DNA from: Cellulomonas denverensis
Lineage (GTDB): Bacteria; Actinomycetota; Actinomycetes; Actinomycetales; Cellulomonadaceae
Assembly: GCF_012396125.1 (NCBI RefSeq)
Contig: NZ_JAAXOX010000015.1
Location: 1 to 64,000 of the forward strand
DNA: 64,000 nt
Direction: 5' to 3'
In this document: one piece after another, positions 56,372 through 64,000 of the stretch
Position numbering within the stretch: position 1 is the first letter of the stretch
Layout: each line of letters opens with the position of its first letter
Notes under the pieces: generated by a model
The model's database searches: none
Told to the model about the DNA's origin: nothing
What the model saw: the letters and a program-made list of their open reading frames with translations, nothing else
Position numbers and translations under genes: made by a program

Positions 56372-57583
56372 TCAGGCGGAAGGCGCGGCGCTCTCCGACG
56401 CCCAGGCGGGCAGGTCGCTCAGGCCCTGTCCCGCCTCGGCCAGCAACGCCGCGACGCCGCCGAGCATGGCGGGGCGCTGGTGCAGGTGAGCGGGGCGGAA
56501 CCGGGTGGCCGGCGCGACCAGGCGCAGGTTGTTGACGGCCATGGTCGAGGCGAGGGGCTCGAACAGCAGGCGCCCGGCGGTGCCCAGGCTGCCGCCGATC
56601 GCAATCACGCTCGGGGCGACGACCTTGGCCGCGTTGGCGAGCGCGCGCCCCAGGTGACGCCCCGCCTCGCCCACCACCCGCTGACACGCGGGGTCCCCGT
56701 CCCGGGCGCCGGCGATCACGCTGCGCAGCGAGTCGCGGGACGCGTGCGACGCGTGCAGCTGCGCCAGGATGGCCGCCTCGGAGACCAGCGTGGTCAGGCA
56801 CCCTCGGCTCCCGCAGTAGCAGACCTCGCCGGACGGCTCGAGCACGATGTGCCCCAGCACGCCGGCCATGCCGCTGCCGCCGTGGTAGATCGAGCCGTCG
56901 ATCACCAGGCCGCCCCCCACCCCCTGCCCGGCGTGCACGTACAGGAAGTCGTCCACCCCGCGACCCACGCCCCAGCTCCACTCGGCGAGTGCGGCGAAGT
57001 TCACGTTGTTGTCGACGAGCACCTCGACACCGAGGGCGCGCTCGAAGGTCGCGCGCAGCGGCACGCCGCGCCACTCGGGCAGACGGTCGGTGACCCACCC
57101 GGCGACGGCGCCGCTCGACCGCTCGATGGGCGCCTGGACCGCGACGGCGACGCCCCCGACCTGGTCCAGAGGCGTGCCGCTCGCGTCGGCGACCGCACGC
57201 GCGGCCTCGGTGACCGCCTCGGGCCGGCTGCCGGGTACGAGCACGTCGAACCTGTGTCCCTGGGTGAACGCGTAGGCGCTCGCTCGCACGGCGTCGTGCA
57301 TGACTTCCGCGGCCACGAGCGTGGTGGTCGAGGACACCAGCGCGACATGCGCCTCGCGCCCGTTGACCGGCCTGATCTCGGCACGGCCGTCCTCGCGCAG
57401 CGCCTTGACGATCGAGTTGACGGTCGCCGGCGCCAGCCCGGTGCGGCGGGCGAGGGTGGCCTGGGACGTCGGCCCCTCGGCTCGGAGACTGTCGAGCACC
57501 CGTGCGACGTTCGCCGAGCGCGAGGACGAGGTCCGGCGCTGCGTGGAGGCGGCGGGTGCGGGGGCGGCCGGTCGAGTCGTCAC
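56372..57583 (-). CDS. ROK-family transcriptional regulator 1
   Basis: A 403-residue sugar-responsive regulator. A winged HTH (GPTSQATLARRTGLAPATVN) is followed by a ROK ATPase-like sugar-binding domain with VAVAVQAPI, LVDNNVNFAALAEWSWG, VGGGLVIDGSIYHG and the zinc-binding CYCGSRGCLTTL. It probably represses the adjacent MFS-deglycosidase operon until a sugar or glycoside is bound. GTG at 57583 with GGGAGGAT upstream; the longer open frame upstream is not supported. Divergent from the FUSC gene with a palindrome between them. Confidence 0.88.
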   Translation of the reverse strand: MTTRPAAPAPAASTQRRTSSSRSANVARVLDSLRAEGPTSQATLARRTGLAPATVNSIVKALREDGRAEIRPVNGREAHVALVSSTTTLVAAEVMHDAVRASAYAFTQGHRFDVLVPGSRPEAVTEAARAVADASGTPLDQVGGVAVAVQAPIERSSGAVAGWVTDRLPEWRGVPLRATFERALGVEVLVDNNVNFAALAEWSWGVGRGVDDFLYVHAGQGVGGGLVIDGSIYHGGSGMAGVLGHIVLEPSGEVCYCGSRGCLTTLVSEAAILAQLHASHASRDSLRSVIAGARDGDPACQRVVGEAGRHLGRALANAAKVVAPSVIAIGGSLGTAGRLLFEPLASTMAVNNLRLVAPATRFRPAHLHQRPAMLGGVAALLAEAGQGLSDLPAWASESAAPSA

Positions 57584-57623
57584 GGGTGCGATCCTCCCTG
57601 AACGGAGCGGGTCCGCGATTGCC

Positions 57624-57635
57624 GCGAACGTTCGC
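57624..57635. promoter_or_regulatory. Palindrome between divergent ROK1 and FUSC genes
   Basis: GCGAACGTTCGC, a perfect 12-bp palindrome, sits in the 73-bp gap between the two start codons. It is a likely operator, probably for ROK regulator 1 controlling both directions. Confidence 0.45.
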
Positions 57636-57656
57636 CTTTCGTAGGATACCGGCCCC

Positions 57657-58823
57657 ATGAGCCCTTCGAGCGGTCGACCAGTCGCGCGATGGCGTCGTTT
57701 CGGGCACTCGTGGGGCCGTGAGGTCCTGGCGTTCGGCCCGCACGCGCACGCCCACTGGCCGGCCGTGCGGGTGGGCCTCAGCGTGTCGATCCCGCTGGCG
57801 GTGTGCGTCGCGCTGGGGCGCCTGGATTGGGCCCCGTACGCGGTGTTCGGAGCCATCAACTCGGCCTATGGCAAGCAGCTCGACTACGGGCCGCGCCTCC
57901 GGGCACAGGCCGGGATGGGGCTCGCTCTCACCGCGGCCGTCCTCGCGGGCACCGGTGTCGGCATCTCCGGAGCCGGCTCCTTCCTCACGGTTGCCGCGAT
58001 GGCCGCGTTCTCGGCGATCGGCAGCGTCCTCGCACGGACCCGGGGGTGGCTTCCCGTGCCCTCGCTGTTCCTGGTGTTCGCGGTCGGGACCCTGTCATCG
58101 TTCCCGCACGCCGTCGGCGACCTCGTCCTGGCGCTGCTGCTGCCTGCCGGGGCGGCGACGTTCGCCCTCGGGCTCGGTCAGGTGGGCCGGTGGTTGCCGA
58201 CGTCACGACGCCCGCGCCAGCCGGCGCCGGCGCGAGTCTCGCTGCGGGCGCACCTCTCCCAGCTGACCGGCAGGTTCGACCTCCTGACGCACGCGCTCGG
58301 TCCGCTGCTCGCCGGCTCGGTCGCCCTCGTGGCCGGACTCGGTCACCCGTACTGGGCTGCGGTCACCGCCACCGTGCCGCTGGCCGGCTCGACCCTGGCG
58401 GCTCGCGCGAGCCGCGCCACGCTGCGCGTCGGCGGCACGCTCGTCGGGGTGCTGCTGGCGTACGCACTGCTGGCGGGCGATCCCTCGCCGTGGTTCCTGG
58501 TCGGCGCCGTGGCGGTGCTGCAGGTGCTCACCGAGCTGTTCGTCGCGCGGCACTACGGGATCGCGGTCATCGCCATCACGCCGATGGCCCTGATCCTCAC
58601 CCGCCTGGGCGGAGGCACCGCGAGCGTGGATCGCCTCGTCTCGGACCGGGTGGTGGAGACGGTGCTCGGTGCCGCGGTCGCCCTGGCGGTGCTCGTGGCC
58701 GTCCGGCCGCTCGAGCTCGCCGCGCTCAGGCGCGGCGCCGCTGGTCCGCCGCCTGGTAGTACACGACCGGCCGCTCGGGCAGACCGAACAGGTAGTTCTG
58801 CACCAGACGGGCCGCGCCTGTGA
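57657..58823 (+). CDS. FUSC-family membrane protein (putative aromatic exporter)
   Basis: A 388-residue membrane protein with two blocks of hydrophobic helices. The start (AVRVGLSVSIPLAVCVALGRLDWAPYAVFGAI) resembles the FUSC/aromatic-acid exporter (AaeB-like) family; related proteins export aromatic acids such as ferulic or fusaric acid. Set among glycoside genes it could expel a toxic aglycone or its phenolic product; that is inference. Its last 98 bp overlap the 3' end of the convergent ROK2 gene. Confidence 0.75.
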   Translation: MSPSSGRPVARWRRFGHSWGREVLAFGPHAHAHWPAVRVGLSVSIPLAVCVALGRLDWAPYAVFGAINSAYGKQLDYGPRLRAQAGMGLALTAAVLAGTGVGISGAGSFLTVAAMAAFSAIGSVLARTRGWLPVPSLFLVFAVGTLSSFPHAVGDLVLALLLPAGAATFALGLGQVGRWLPTSRRPRQPAPARVSLRAHLSQLTGRFDLLTHALGPLLAGSVALVAGLGHPYWAAVTATVPLAGSTLAARASRATLRVGGTLVGVLLAYALLAGDPSPWFLVGAVAVLQVLTELFVARHYGIAVIAITPMALILTRLGGGTASVDRLVSDRVVETVLGAAVALAVLVAVRPLELAALRRGAAGPPPGSTRPAARADRTGSSAPDGPRL

Positions 58824-59913
58824 TGGTGCTCCCTTCGGGGTCGGCGCTGATCACGATCTCGACCGCGTTCGTCGCGATCGGCTGGGCGCGGGCGTAGATC
58901 GCCTCGCGCACACCGGCGAGCAGCGGCTGGCCGGCCTCGGCGACGTCCCCGCCGAGCACGATGGCAGCCGGGTTGAGCCCGGCGACCAGCACCGACAGCA
59001 CGCGGCCGATCTCGCCCCCGGCGTCGCGCGCCGCCCGCATCGCGGCGGGGTCGCCCTCGTGCACCAGCGCCACGACCTCGACGGCCTCCGTGACGTCGAC
59101 GCCCTGCTCACGCAGCGTCATCGCGATGCCGCGCCCGGACGCGAACGTCTCCAGGCACCCCACCTGCGCGCACCCGCACGGCCGCTCCCCAGCGGCCTCG
59201 ACCGGGATGTGCCCGATGTCGCCGCCTGCGCCCCTGGCCCCTTGCACGAGCCGGCCGGCGGCGATCACACCCGCGCCGATGCCGGTGGCGACCTTCACGA
59301 CCAGCAGGTCCTGCTCGTCCGGCCAGCGCGTGACCCATTCGCCCACCGCCATCACATTGACGTCGTTGTCCACGATGACGGGCACCGGGAACGTGGACCG
59401 AAGATGGCCGGCGATGTCGTAGGAATCCCACCCGGGCATCAGGGGCGGGGCGGTCAACGTGCTGGTACGGGGGTCGACCGGCCCGGGGACGCCCAGGCCG
59501 ATGCCGACCACGGAGCCCGCCGGACGACCGATCGCGTCCAGCTGGTCACCGAGCGCGCGCACGATGAGGTCCAGGACCTCGACAGGACCACGGCGCACAT
59601 CCAGCCTCAGCCGCTCCTGCCGCAGCACCACCCCGGTCAAGTCGGTCATGGCGACGAGCGCGTGCCGGGCGCCCAGCTCGACGGCGCCGATGACGCGGGA
59701 CTGCGTCGCCATCGCGAACCGCGCCGAGGGGCGGCCGCGACCCAGGCCGCCGCTCGCGGGCAGCTCGGTCACGAGCCCGTCCTCGATCAACTCGGCCAGC
59801 CGCAGGGACACCGTCGAGCGCACTCGTCCGGTGAGCTCGGCGATCTCGGTCTTGGTCCGCGGCCGCCCGTCGCGCAGCACGCTCAGGATGTCGGAGCTCG
59901 GCATCGCATCCAT
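58726..59913 (-). CDS. ROK-family transcriptional regulator 2
   Basis: A 395-residue ROK repressor of the NagC/XylR style. The N-terminal winged HTH (RPRTKTEIAELTGRVRSTVS) precedes the sugar-binding domain with GIGLGVPGPVD, IVDNDVNVMAVGEW, GGDIGHIPVE and the zinc motif CGCAQVGCLE. It is divergent from the oxidoreductase gene (208-bp gap), so it probably controls that gene and itself. ATG at 59913 with GGAGGGGAGG upstream. It is not a close duplicate of ROK regulator 1. Confidence 0.9.
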   Translation of the reverse strand: MDAMPSSDILSVLRDGRPRTKTEIAELTGRVRSTVSLRLAELIEDGLVTELPASGGLGRGRPSARFAMATQSRVIGAVELGARHALVAMTDLTGVVLRQERLRLDVRRGPVEVLDLIVRALGDQLDAIGRPAGSVVGIGLGVPGPVDPRTSTLTAPPLMPGWDSYDIAGHLRSTFPVPVIVDNDVNVMAVGEWVTRWPDEQDLLVVKVATGIGAGVIAAGRLVQGARGAGGDIGHIPVEAAGERPCGCAQVGCLETFASGRGIAMTLREQGVDVTEAVEVVALVHEGDPAAMRAARDAGGEIGRVLSVLVAGLNPAAIVLGGDVAEAGQPLLAGVREAIYARAQPIATNAVEIVISADPEGSTITGAARLVQNYLFGLPERPVVYYQAADQRRRA

Positions 59914-59947
59914 CAGGTCACCTCCCCTCCTGTCGGTCCACGTCGAT

Positions 59948-60056
59948 TTACGTCGATCGTCGCCAGATCCTACGACCGCCGCATGCCCACACCATTCGGA
60001 TCTCGGCGGATCCGGGCTCGTGCTCGTTGCATTACGTCGAGACCCGACATTACCGT
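59948..60056 (+). promoter_or_regulatory. Promoter and repeated site between ROK2 and the oxidoreductase gene
   Basis: TTGCAT (60027-60032) and TACCGT (60051-60056) are 18 bases apart, a plausible promoter for the plus-strand oxidoreductase. The 9-mer TTACGTCGA occurs at 59948-59956, 35 bp before the ROK2 start, and again at 60032-60040, overlapping the -35 box. Both are candidates for ROK2 operator half-sites. Confidence 0.42.
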
Positions 60057-60121
60057 CATCGGCACTCGCCGGATGTGGCTCCGGCGGCGCCCATCCGTTC
60101 ACCACCACAAGGGAGTGGCTC

Positions 60122-61231
60122 ATGGCCAAGCTCCGCGTCGGCATCGTCGGCCTCGGGTACATCGGCACCAACAAGCACCTGCCCGGTCTGGCGACCCAGG
60201 CCGACAAGGCCGAGGTCGTCGCGTTCTGCGACCTCGAGGAGTCCAAGGCGCAGGCCGCCCGGGACGAGTTCGGATCCGCCGACGCGTACGTGACCACCGA
60301 CTACCGCGACCTGCTGGCGGACGAGTCGATCGACGTCATCCACGTGTGCTCGTGGAACACCACGCACCGGGAGATCACGGTCGCCGCGCTCGAGGCCGGC
60401 AAGCACGTCATGTGCGAGAAGCCGATGGCCGTCACCGGCAAGGACGCCCGCGAGATGGCCGAGGCCGCCCGCCGCACCGGCAAGAAACTGTCGGTCGGCT
60501 TCCAGTACCGGTTCCGCCAGGACGTGCAGTTCCTCAAGGCCGTCGTCGACGAGGGCCGCCTCGGCGAGATCTACGCGACGAAGGCGCACGCGGTGCGTCG
60601 TCGCGGTGTGCCGACCTGGGGCGTGTTCACCGACAAGGAGAAGCAGGGCGGCGGCCCGCTGATCGACCTCGGCGGACACGCGATCGACCTGACCCTGTGG
60701 CTCATGGACAACTACGAGCTCGAGTCGGTCACCGGCGTCGTGAACTACAAGCTCGGCGACAAGCCCGAGGGCAACATGGGCGGCCCCTGGAACCCCGAGA
60801 CCTACGACGTGGAGGACTCCGCGTTCGGCTTCGTGCGGTTCACGAACGGTGCATCGATGTTCGTCGAGGCGTCCTGGGCGCTGAACGTCCAGGACTCCCG
60901 CGAGGCGTGCACGACGCTCAGCGGCACCGAGGGCGGTGCCGACATCGTTCAGGACCGCAGCGACTACGCGGTCACGCTCAACAACATCCAGGGCGGTCGG
61001 CAGGTCCTGACCCGCCCGGAGGCCGGCGCGACGTACTTCGGCCCCGGCCGCAAGGCGATGAGCGGCATGGAGGCGATGGCCGCGATGGAGGCGTCGCAGT
61101 GGCTCGACGCGATCATCAACGACACCGAGCCCCTCGTCACCCCGGAGCAGGCCGTCGTCGTCACCGAGGTGATGGACGCGATCTACACCTCCGCCCGCAC
61201 CGGGCAGCCGGTGTACTTCAACCAGAGCTGA
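60122..61231 (+). CDS. Gfo/Idh/MocA-family oxidoreductase
   Basis: A 369-residue NAD(P)-dependent sugar oxidoreductase. The Rossmann start VGIVGLGYIGTNKHLPGL, the EKPMA motif (HVMCEKPMAVTGKDA, near residue 100) and the catalytic DLGGHAIDLTLWL (Asp/His region near residue 180) are all intact. Family members interconvert hydroxy and keto groups on sugars or their glycosides; DgpA, which starts C-glycoside breakdown in gut bacteria by 3-oxidation, belongs here. It may oxidise the glycoside at C3 or reduce a 3-keto sugar released later. ATG at 60122 follows AAGGGAG. A strong hairpin follows. Confidence 0.85.
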   Translation: MAKLRVGIVGLGYIGTNKHLPGLATQADKAEVVAFCDLEESKAQAARDEFGSADAYVTTDYRDLLADESIDVIHVCSWNTTHREITVAALEAGKHVMCEKPMAVTGKDAREMAEAARRTGKKLSVGFQYRFRQDVQFLKAVVDEGRLGEIYATKAHAVRRRGVPTWGVFTDKEKQGGGPLIDLGGHAIDLTLWLMDNYELESVTGVVNYKLGDKPEGNMGGPWNPETYDVEDSAFGFVRFTNGASMFVEASWALNVQDSREACTTLSGTEGGADIVQDRSDYAVTLNNIQGGRQVLTRPEAGATYFGPGRKAMSGMEAMAAMEASQWLDAIINDTEPLVTPEQAVVVTEVMDAIYTSARTGQPVYFNQS

Positions 61232-61242
61232 GGCTCTGCACG

Positions 61243-61277
61243 CCGGGTCCCGGGGCGCCGACCGCCCCGGGACCCGG
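61243..61277 (+). terminator. Strong hairpin terminator after the oxidoreductase gene
   Basis: A perfect 15-bp stem (CCGGGTCCCGGGGCG, 61243-61257, with 61263-61277) and a 5-base loop, 12 bp after the stop. It suggests that the GMC gene needs its own promoter or depends on read-through. Confidence 0.75.
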
Positions 61278-61339
61278 TTCCCGGCTCGACCCCTGACACC
61301 TCCGCGACGCCGGTGGTGTCCACGTCAACGGAGACCACC

Positions 61340-63010
61340 ATGGCAAACCTCGACAAGCGGTACGACGCGCTGGTCATCGGGTCCGGCGCGGCGGGCAGCA
61401 TCGCCGTCAAGGAACTGACCGAACGCGGCCTGGACGTCCTGCTGCTGGAGGCCGGACGCGACATCACCGAGGCCGACTTCGTGCCGCCGCCGCCCACCGA
61501 GCCGCGCTCCATGAGCATCGACCTCGGCGGCCGCCTCCAGGCAGGTCTGCGCGGTCAGTACGTCCAGGCCCGTCGCGCCATGTTCAAGGCGCAGACCAGC
61601 CCGTTCCTCGTCAACGACCTCAAGCTCCCGTACTCCACGAAGCTCGGCCAGGACTTCCTGTGGATCCGGGGGCGTCAGCTCGGCGGGCGCCTGCACTCCT
61701 ACGGCCGGGTGCTGCTGCGGTCCTCCGACCACGAGTTCAAGGCAGCCTCCCACGACGGGCACGGCGAGGACTGGCCGATCTCCTACGCCGACCTCGCCCC
61801 GTACTACGACCAGGTCGAGGAGTTCCTCGGGGTCTATGGCACCACCGAGCACCTGGACCACCTCCCCGACGGTCACTACCGCGGCCCCTCGAACCTCACC
61901 CAGGCCGAGCAGGTCTTCAAGAAGACCGTCGAGCATCAGTGGCCCGACCGGCACGTCGTGCCGTGGCGCTACGCCGCCCCCAACCCGCACCGGGTGCCGC
62001 TGGGCATCGTGGCCGCACGCGAGACCGGACGCCTGACGACCCGCACCGACGCCGTCGTGCAGCAGGTCACGATGAACCGCCGGACCGGACGCGCCGACGG
62101 CGCGCTGTTCGTCGACCGGCTGACCAAGCAGCAGCACCGCGTCTACGCCGACGTGGTCGTGCTGTGCGCCTCGGCGATCGAGTCCGTCCGGCTGCTGCTG
62201 AACTCCGCCGGCCCCGGGCACCCGGACGGGCTCGGCAACTCCTCGGGCACGCTCGGGCACTACTTCATGGACCAGACCCCGAGCCTGCTGTTCGGCGACG
62301 CACCGGACTTCCCCGGGTCGGAGGACGTGGACGTCGCCCCCGCCGACACCTACTACGCGCCCGCCGGCGGGGTGTACGTCCCGCGGTTCCGGAACCTGCA
62401 CGGCGATGAGGGCCGAGGGTTCGCCCGCGGCTGGACCGTGCAGGGCACGGTCGGGCGTCAGCCGGTCCCGGACGGCAAGCCGGGCGTCGTCGGCCTGATG
62501 GCGTTCGGCGAGATGCTGCCGGCGTACGGCAACACCATCTCCCTGCACCACTGGCGCAAGGATGCCTGGGGTGTCCCGATCCCGAAGATCGGCCTGACGG
62601 TCACGGACAACGAGCGCGCGCTGATGCGTGACCAGGTCGCCGGACTGCGCGCCATGGCCGAGGCGAGCGGCTACCGGGTCAACTTCGCCGGGTCCGCGCT
62701 CGGGCTGGACAGCCCGAAGGTCTGGCCGGACGCCGATCCGTTCAGCCGGGCGATCTTCCGCGCGGCGTTCAAGAAGAGCGTCGCGATGGGTGCCGCGATC
62801 CACGAGTGCGGCGGTGCCCGCATGGGCTCGGACCCGGCCACGTCCGTCCTCAACGAGCACAACCAGTCCTGGGACGTGCCGAACCTGTTCGTCACCGACG
62901 CCAGCGCCTACGTCTCCAACGGTGGCGTCGGCCCGACGCTCACCATCATGGCGATGACCGCACGGGCCTGCGAGTACATCGCCACCCAGCACGCCGCGGG
63001 CGAGCTGTGA
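61340..63010 (+). CDS. GMC-family FAD oxidoreductase, putative glycoside 3-oxidase (CarA-like)
   Basis: A 556-residue flavoprotein. The FAD motif [10 protein letters not shown] is at residues 11-20, with VLLLEAGRD after it. The C-terminal HECGGARMG and [10 protein letters not shown] hold the catalytic His488 and Asn527 typical of GMC oxidases. The sequence style (short cap, no signal peptide, [11 protein letters not shown]) resembles bacterial pyranose 2-oxidase relatives such as the C-glycoside 3-oxidase CarA of soil actinobacteria. It is proposed to oxidise the C3 hydroxyl of a glycoside, giving the 3-keto substrate for the deglycosidase at 53283-54880. I use the ATG at 61340 (GGAG upstream). 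Substrate specificity is not readable. Confidence 0.8.
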   Translation: MANLDKRYDALVIGSGAAGSIAVKELTERGLDVLLLEAGRDITEADFVPPPPTEPRSMSIDLGGRLQAGLRGQYVQARRAMFKAQTSPFLVNDLKLPYSTKLGQDFLWIRGRQLGGRLHSYGRVLLRSSDHEFKAASHDGHGEDWPISYADLAPYYDQVEEFLGVYGTTEHLDHLPDGHYRGPSNLTQAEQVFKKTVEHQWPDRHVVPWRYAAPNPHRVPLGIVAARETGRLTTRTDAVVQQVTMNRRTGRADGALFVDRLTKQQHRVYADVVVLCASAIESVRLLLNSAGPGHPDGLGNSSGTLGHYFMDQTPSLLFGDAPDFPGSEDVDVAPADTYYAPAGGVYVPRFRNLHGDEGRGFARGWTVQGTVGRQPVPDGKPGVVGLMAFGEMLPAYGNTISLHHWRKDAWGVPIPKIGLTVTDNERALMRDQVAGLRAMAEASGYRVNFAGSALGLDSPKVWPDADPFSRAIFRAAFKKSVAMGAAIHECGGARMGSDPATSVLNEHNQSWDVPNLFVTDASAYVSNGGVGPTLTIMAMTARACEYIATQHAAGEL

Positions 63011-63041
63011 CGCCTCTCCTCACCTCTCCGGGAGCTTTCGC

Positions 63042-64000
63042 ATGAGTCGCATGATCACCCTGTTCACCGGCCAGTGGGCCGACCTGCCGTTCGAGGAGGT
63101 CTGCCGCCTGGCCTCGGAATGGGGCTTCGACGGCCTGGAGATCGCCTGCTCCGGCGATCACCTCGACGTGTTCGCCGCCGCCGAGGACGACGACTACCTC
63201 GCCGCGAAGAAGGCCACGCTCGAGAAGTACGGCCTGCAGGTGTACGCGATCAGCAACCACCTGACCGGGCAGGCCGTGTGCGACGACCCGATCGACGAGC
63301 GGCACCGCGGCATCCTGTCCGAGCAGACCTGGGGCGACGGCGACCCCGAGGGCGTCCGGCAACGGGCAGCCGAGGAGCTGAAGGTGACGGCGATCGCTGC
63401 CCGCCGGCTGGGCGCGAAGGTCGTCACCGGGTTCACCGGTTCGAAGATCTGGAAGTACGTCGCCATGTTCCCGCCGGCCACCGAGGAGATGGTTGCCGAC
63501 GGCTACCGCGACTTCGTCGAGCGGTTCACCCCGATCCTCGACGTGTTCCAGGAGAACGGCGTGAAGTTCGCGCTCGAGGTGCACCCCTCCGAGATCGCGT
63601 ACGACTACTGGACCACCCGGCTCACCCTCGACGCGATCGGCCGGCCGGAGGTGTTCGGGATCAACTTCGACCCGAGCCACATGAACTGGCAGCAGATCGA
63701 CGCCGCCGGCTTCCTGGTCGACTTCGCGCCGCACATCCTGCACGTGCACGCCAAGGACTCCAAGCGCCGGTTCAACGGCCGCAATGCCCCGCTCGGCTCG
63801 CACCTGCCGTGGGGCGACCCGCGCCGCGGCTGGGACTTCGTGTCCGCGGGCCGGGGCGACACCGACTGGGAGGCTGTCTTCCGCACGATCGGCACGATCG
63901 GCTACGACGGCCCCGTCTCGGTGGAGTGGGAGGACGCCGGCATGGACCGCCTGACCGGCGCCCCGCAGGCGCTGGCCTTCGTGCGCGCCCACCTGCACAC
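63042..64000 (+). CDS. Sugar isomerase/epimerase TIM-barrel protein, cut by window end
   Basis: An open frame of at least 319 residues that runs off the right edge. It begins [20 protein letters not shown] with ATG at 63042 (GGGAG upstream). Metal-binding residues of the xylose-isomerase-like (IolE/AP_endonuc_2) fold are visible: Glu in FALEVHPSE, Asp and His in [11 protein letters not shown], His in LHVHAKDSK and Glu in VSVEWEDAG. It is not a close copy of the TIM barrel at 53283. It probably isomerises or epimerises a keto sugar made by the neighbouring oxidoreductases. Judging by family length, only a few residues are missing. Confidence 0.85.
   Translation, partial: MSRMITLFTGQWADLPFEEVCRLASEWGFDGLEIACSGDHLDVFAAAEDDDYLAAKKATLEKYGLQVYAISNHLTGQAVCDDPIDERHRGILSEQTWGDGDPEGVRQRAAEELKVTAIAARRLGAKVVTGFTGSKIWKYVAMFPPATEEMVADGYRDFVERFTPILDVFQENGVKFALEVHPSEIAYDYWTTRLTLDAIGRPEVFGINFDPSHMNWQQIDAAGFLVDFAPHILHVHAKDSKRRFNGRNAPLGSHLPWGDPRRGWDFVSAGRGDTDWEAVFRTIGTIGYDGPVSVEWEDAGMDRLTGAPQALAFVRAHLH

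Overview
The window is high-GC DNA from an actinobacterium. A member of the Micrococcales (Cellulomonadaceae or Promicromonosporaceae type) is my best guess from gene order and protein style. I cannot name the genus. The left third lies close to the chromosome origin. Nearly all of the window is protein-coding, in short same-strand operons with many 1-4 bp start/stop overlaps. I saw no tRNA, rRNA, CRISPR array or insertion sequence.

Layout. 1-2469: a gene-free block with a 7-bp and a 6-bp tandem array and five ParB-site (parS) like palindromes; a sixth lies inside rsmG. 2470-5275: rsmG-parA-parB. 5309-9198: an ATP-grasp D-Ala-D-Ala ligase family protein, a PLP aminotransferase, and thioredoxin plus thioredoxin reductase. 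9272-18293: the conserved cell-envelope neighbourhood (pseudokinase, MurJ flippase, DUF6049 protein, NUDIX hydrolase) and divergent CCA-adding enzyme. 18298-27098: an MFS transporter and, divergently, a SipW-type alternate-signal-peptide export cluster: a beta-helix surface protein, three small exported proteins, a dedicated signal peptidase and an anchored protein. 27365-36923: two paralogous STAND/LuxR regulators, an amino-acid antiporter, arginine deiminase and a complex-I-antiporter-like membrane protein, tightly packed. 37087-41615: DsbA-like protein, a hypothetical protein, a lysylphosphatidylglycerol-synthase-type membrane protein, and the padR-ino1 pair. 41910-50452: a bifunctional penicillin-binding protein, rpsF-ssb-rpsR-rplI, a sortase-like protein, a MATE transporter and dnaB, with a cluster of DnaA-box-like sites before dnaB.

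50514-64000 is the most interesting part: a catabolic island that begins right after dnaB. It encodes a beta-propeller lactonase, two paralogous nucleoside-symporter-type MFS permeases, a TIM-barrel protein paired with a DUF6379 protein (the two subunits of C-glycoside deglycosidases of the CarBC/Dgp type), two ROK regulators, a FUSC-type putative aromatic exporter, a Gfo/Idh/MocA oxidoreductase, a GMC flavoprotein resembling sugar 3-oxidases (CarA/pyranose-oxidase type) and a second TIM-barrel isomerase cut by the window edge. Together these suggest uptake of a plant-type C- or O-glycoside, oxidation of the sugar at C3, cleavage of the glycosidic C-C bond, sugar processing, and export of the aglycone or its aromatic products. 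The function is inferred from family knowledge, not proven by sequence alone.
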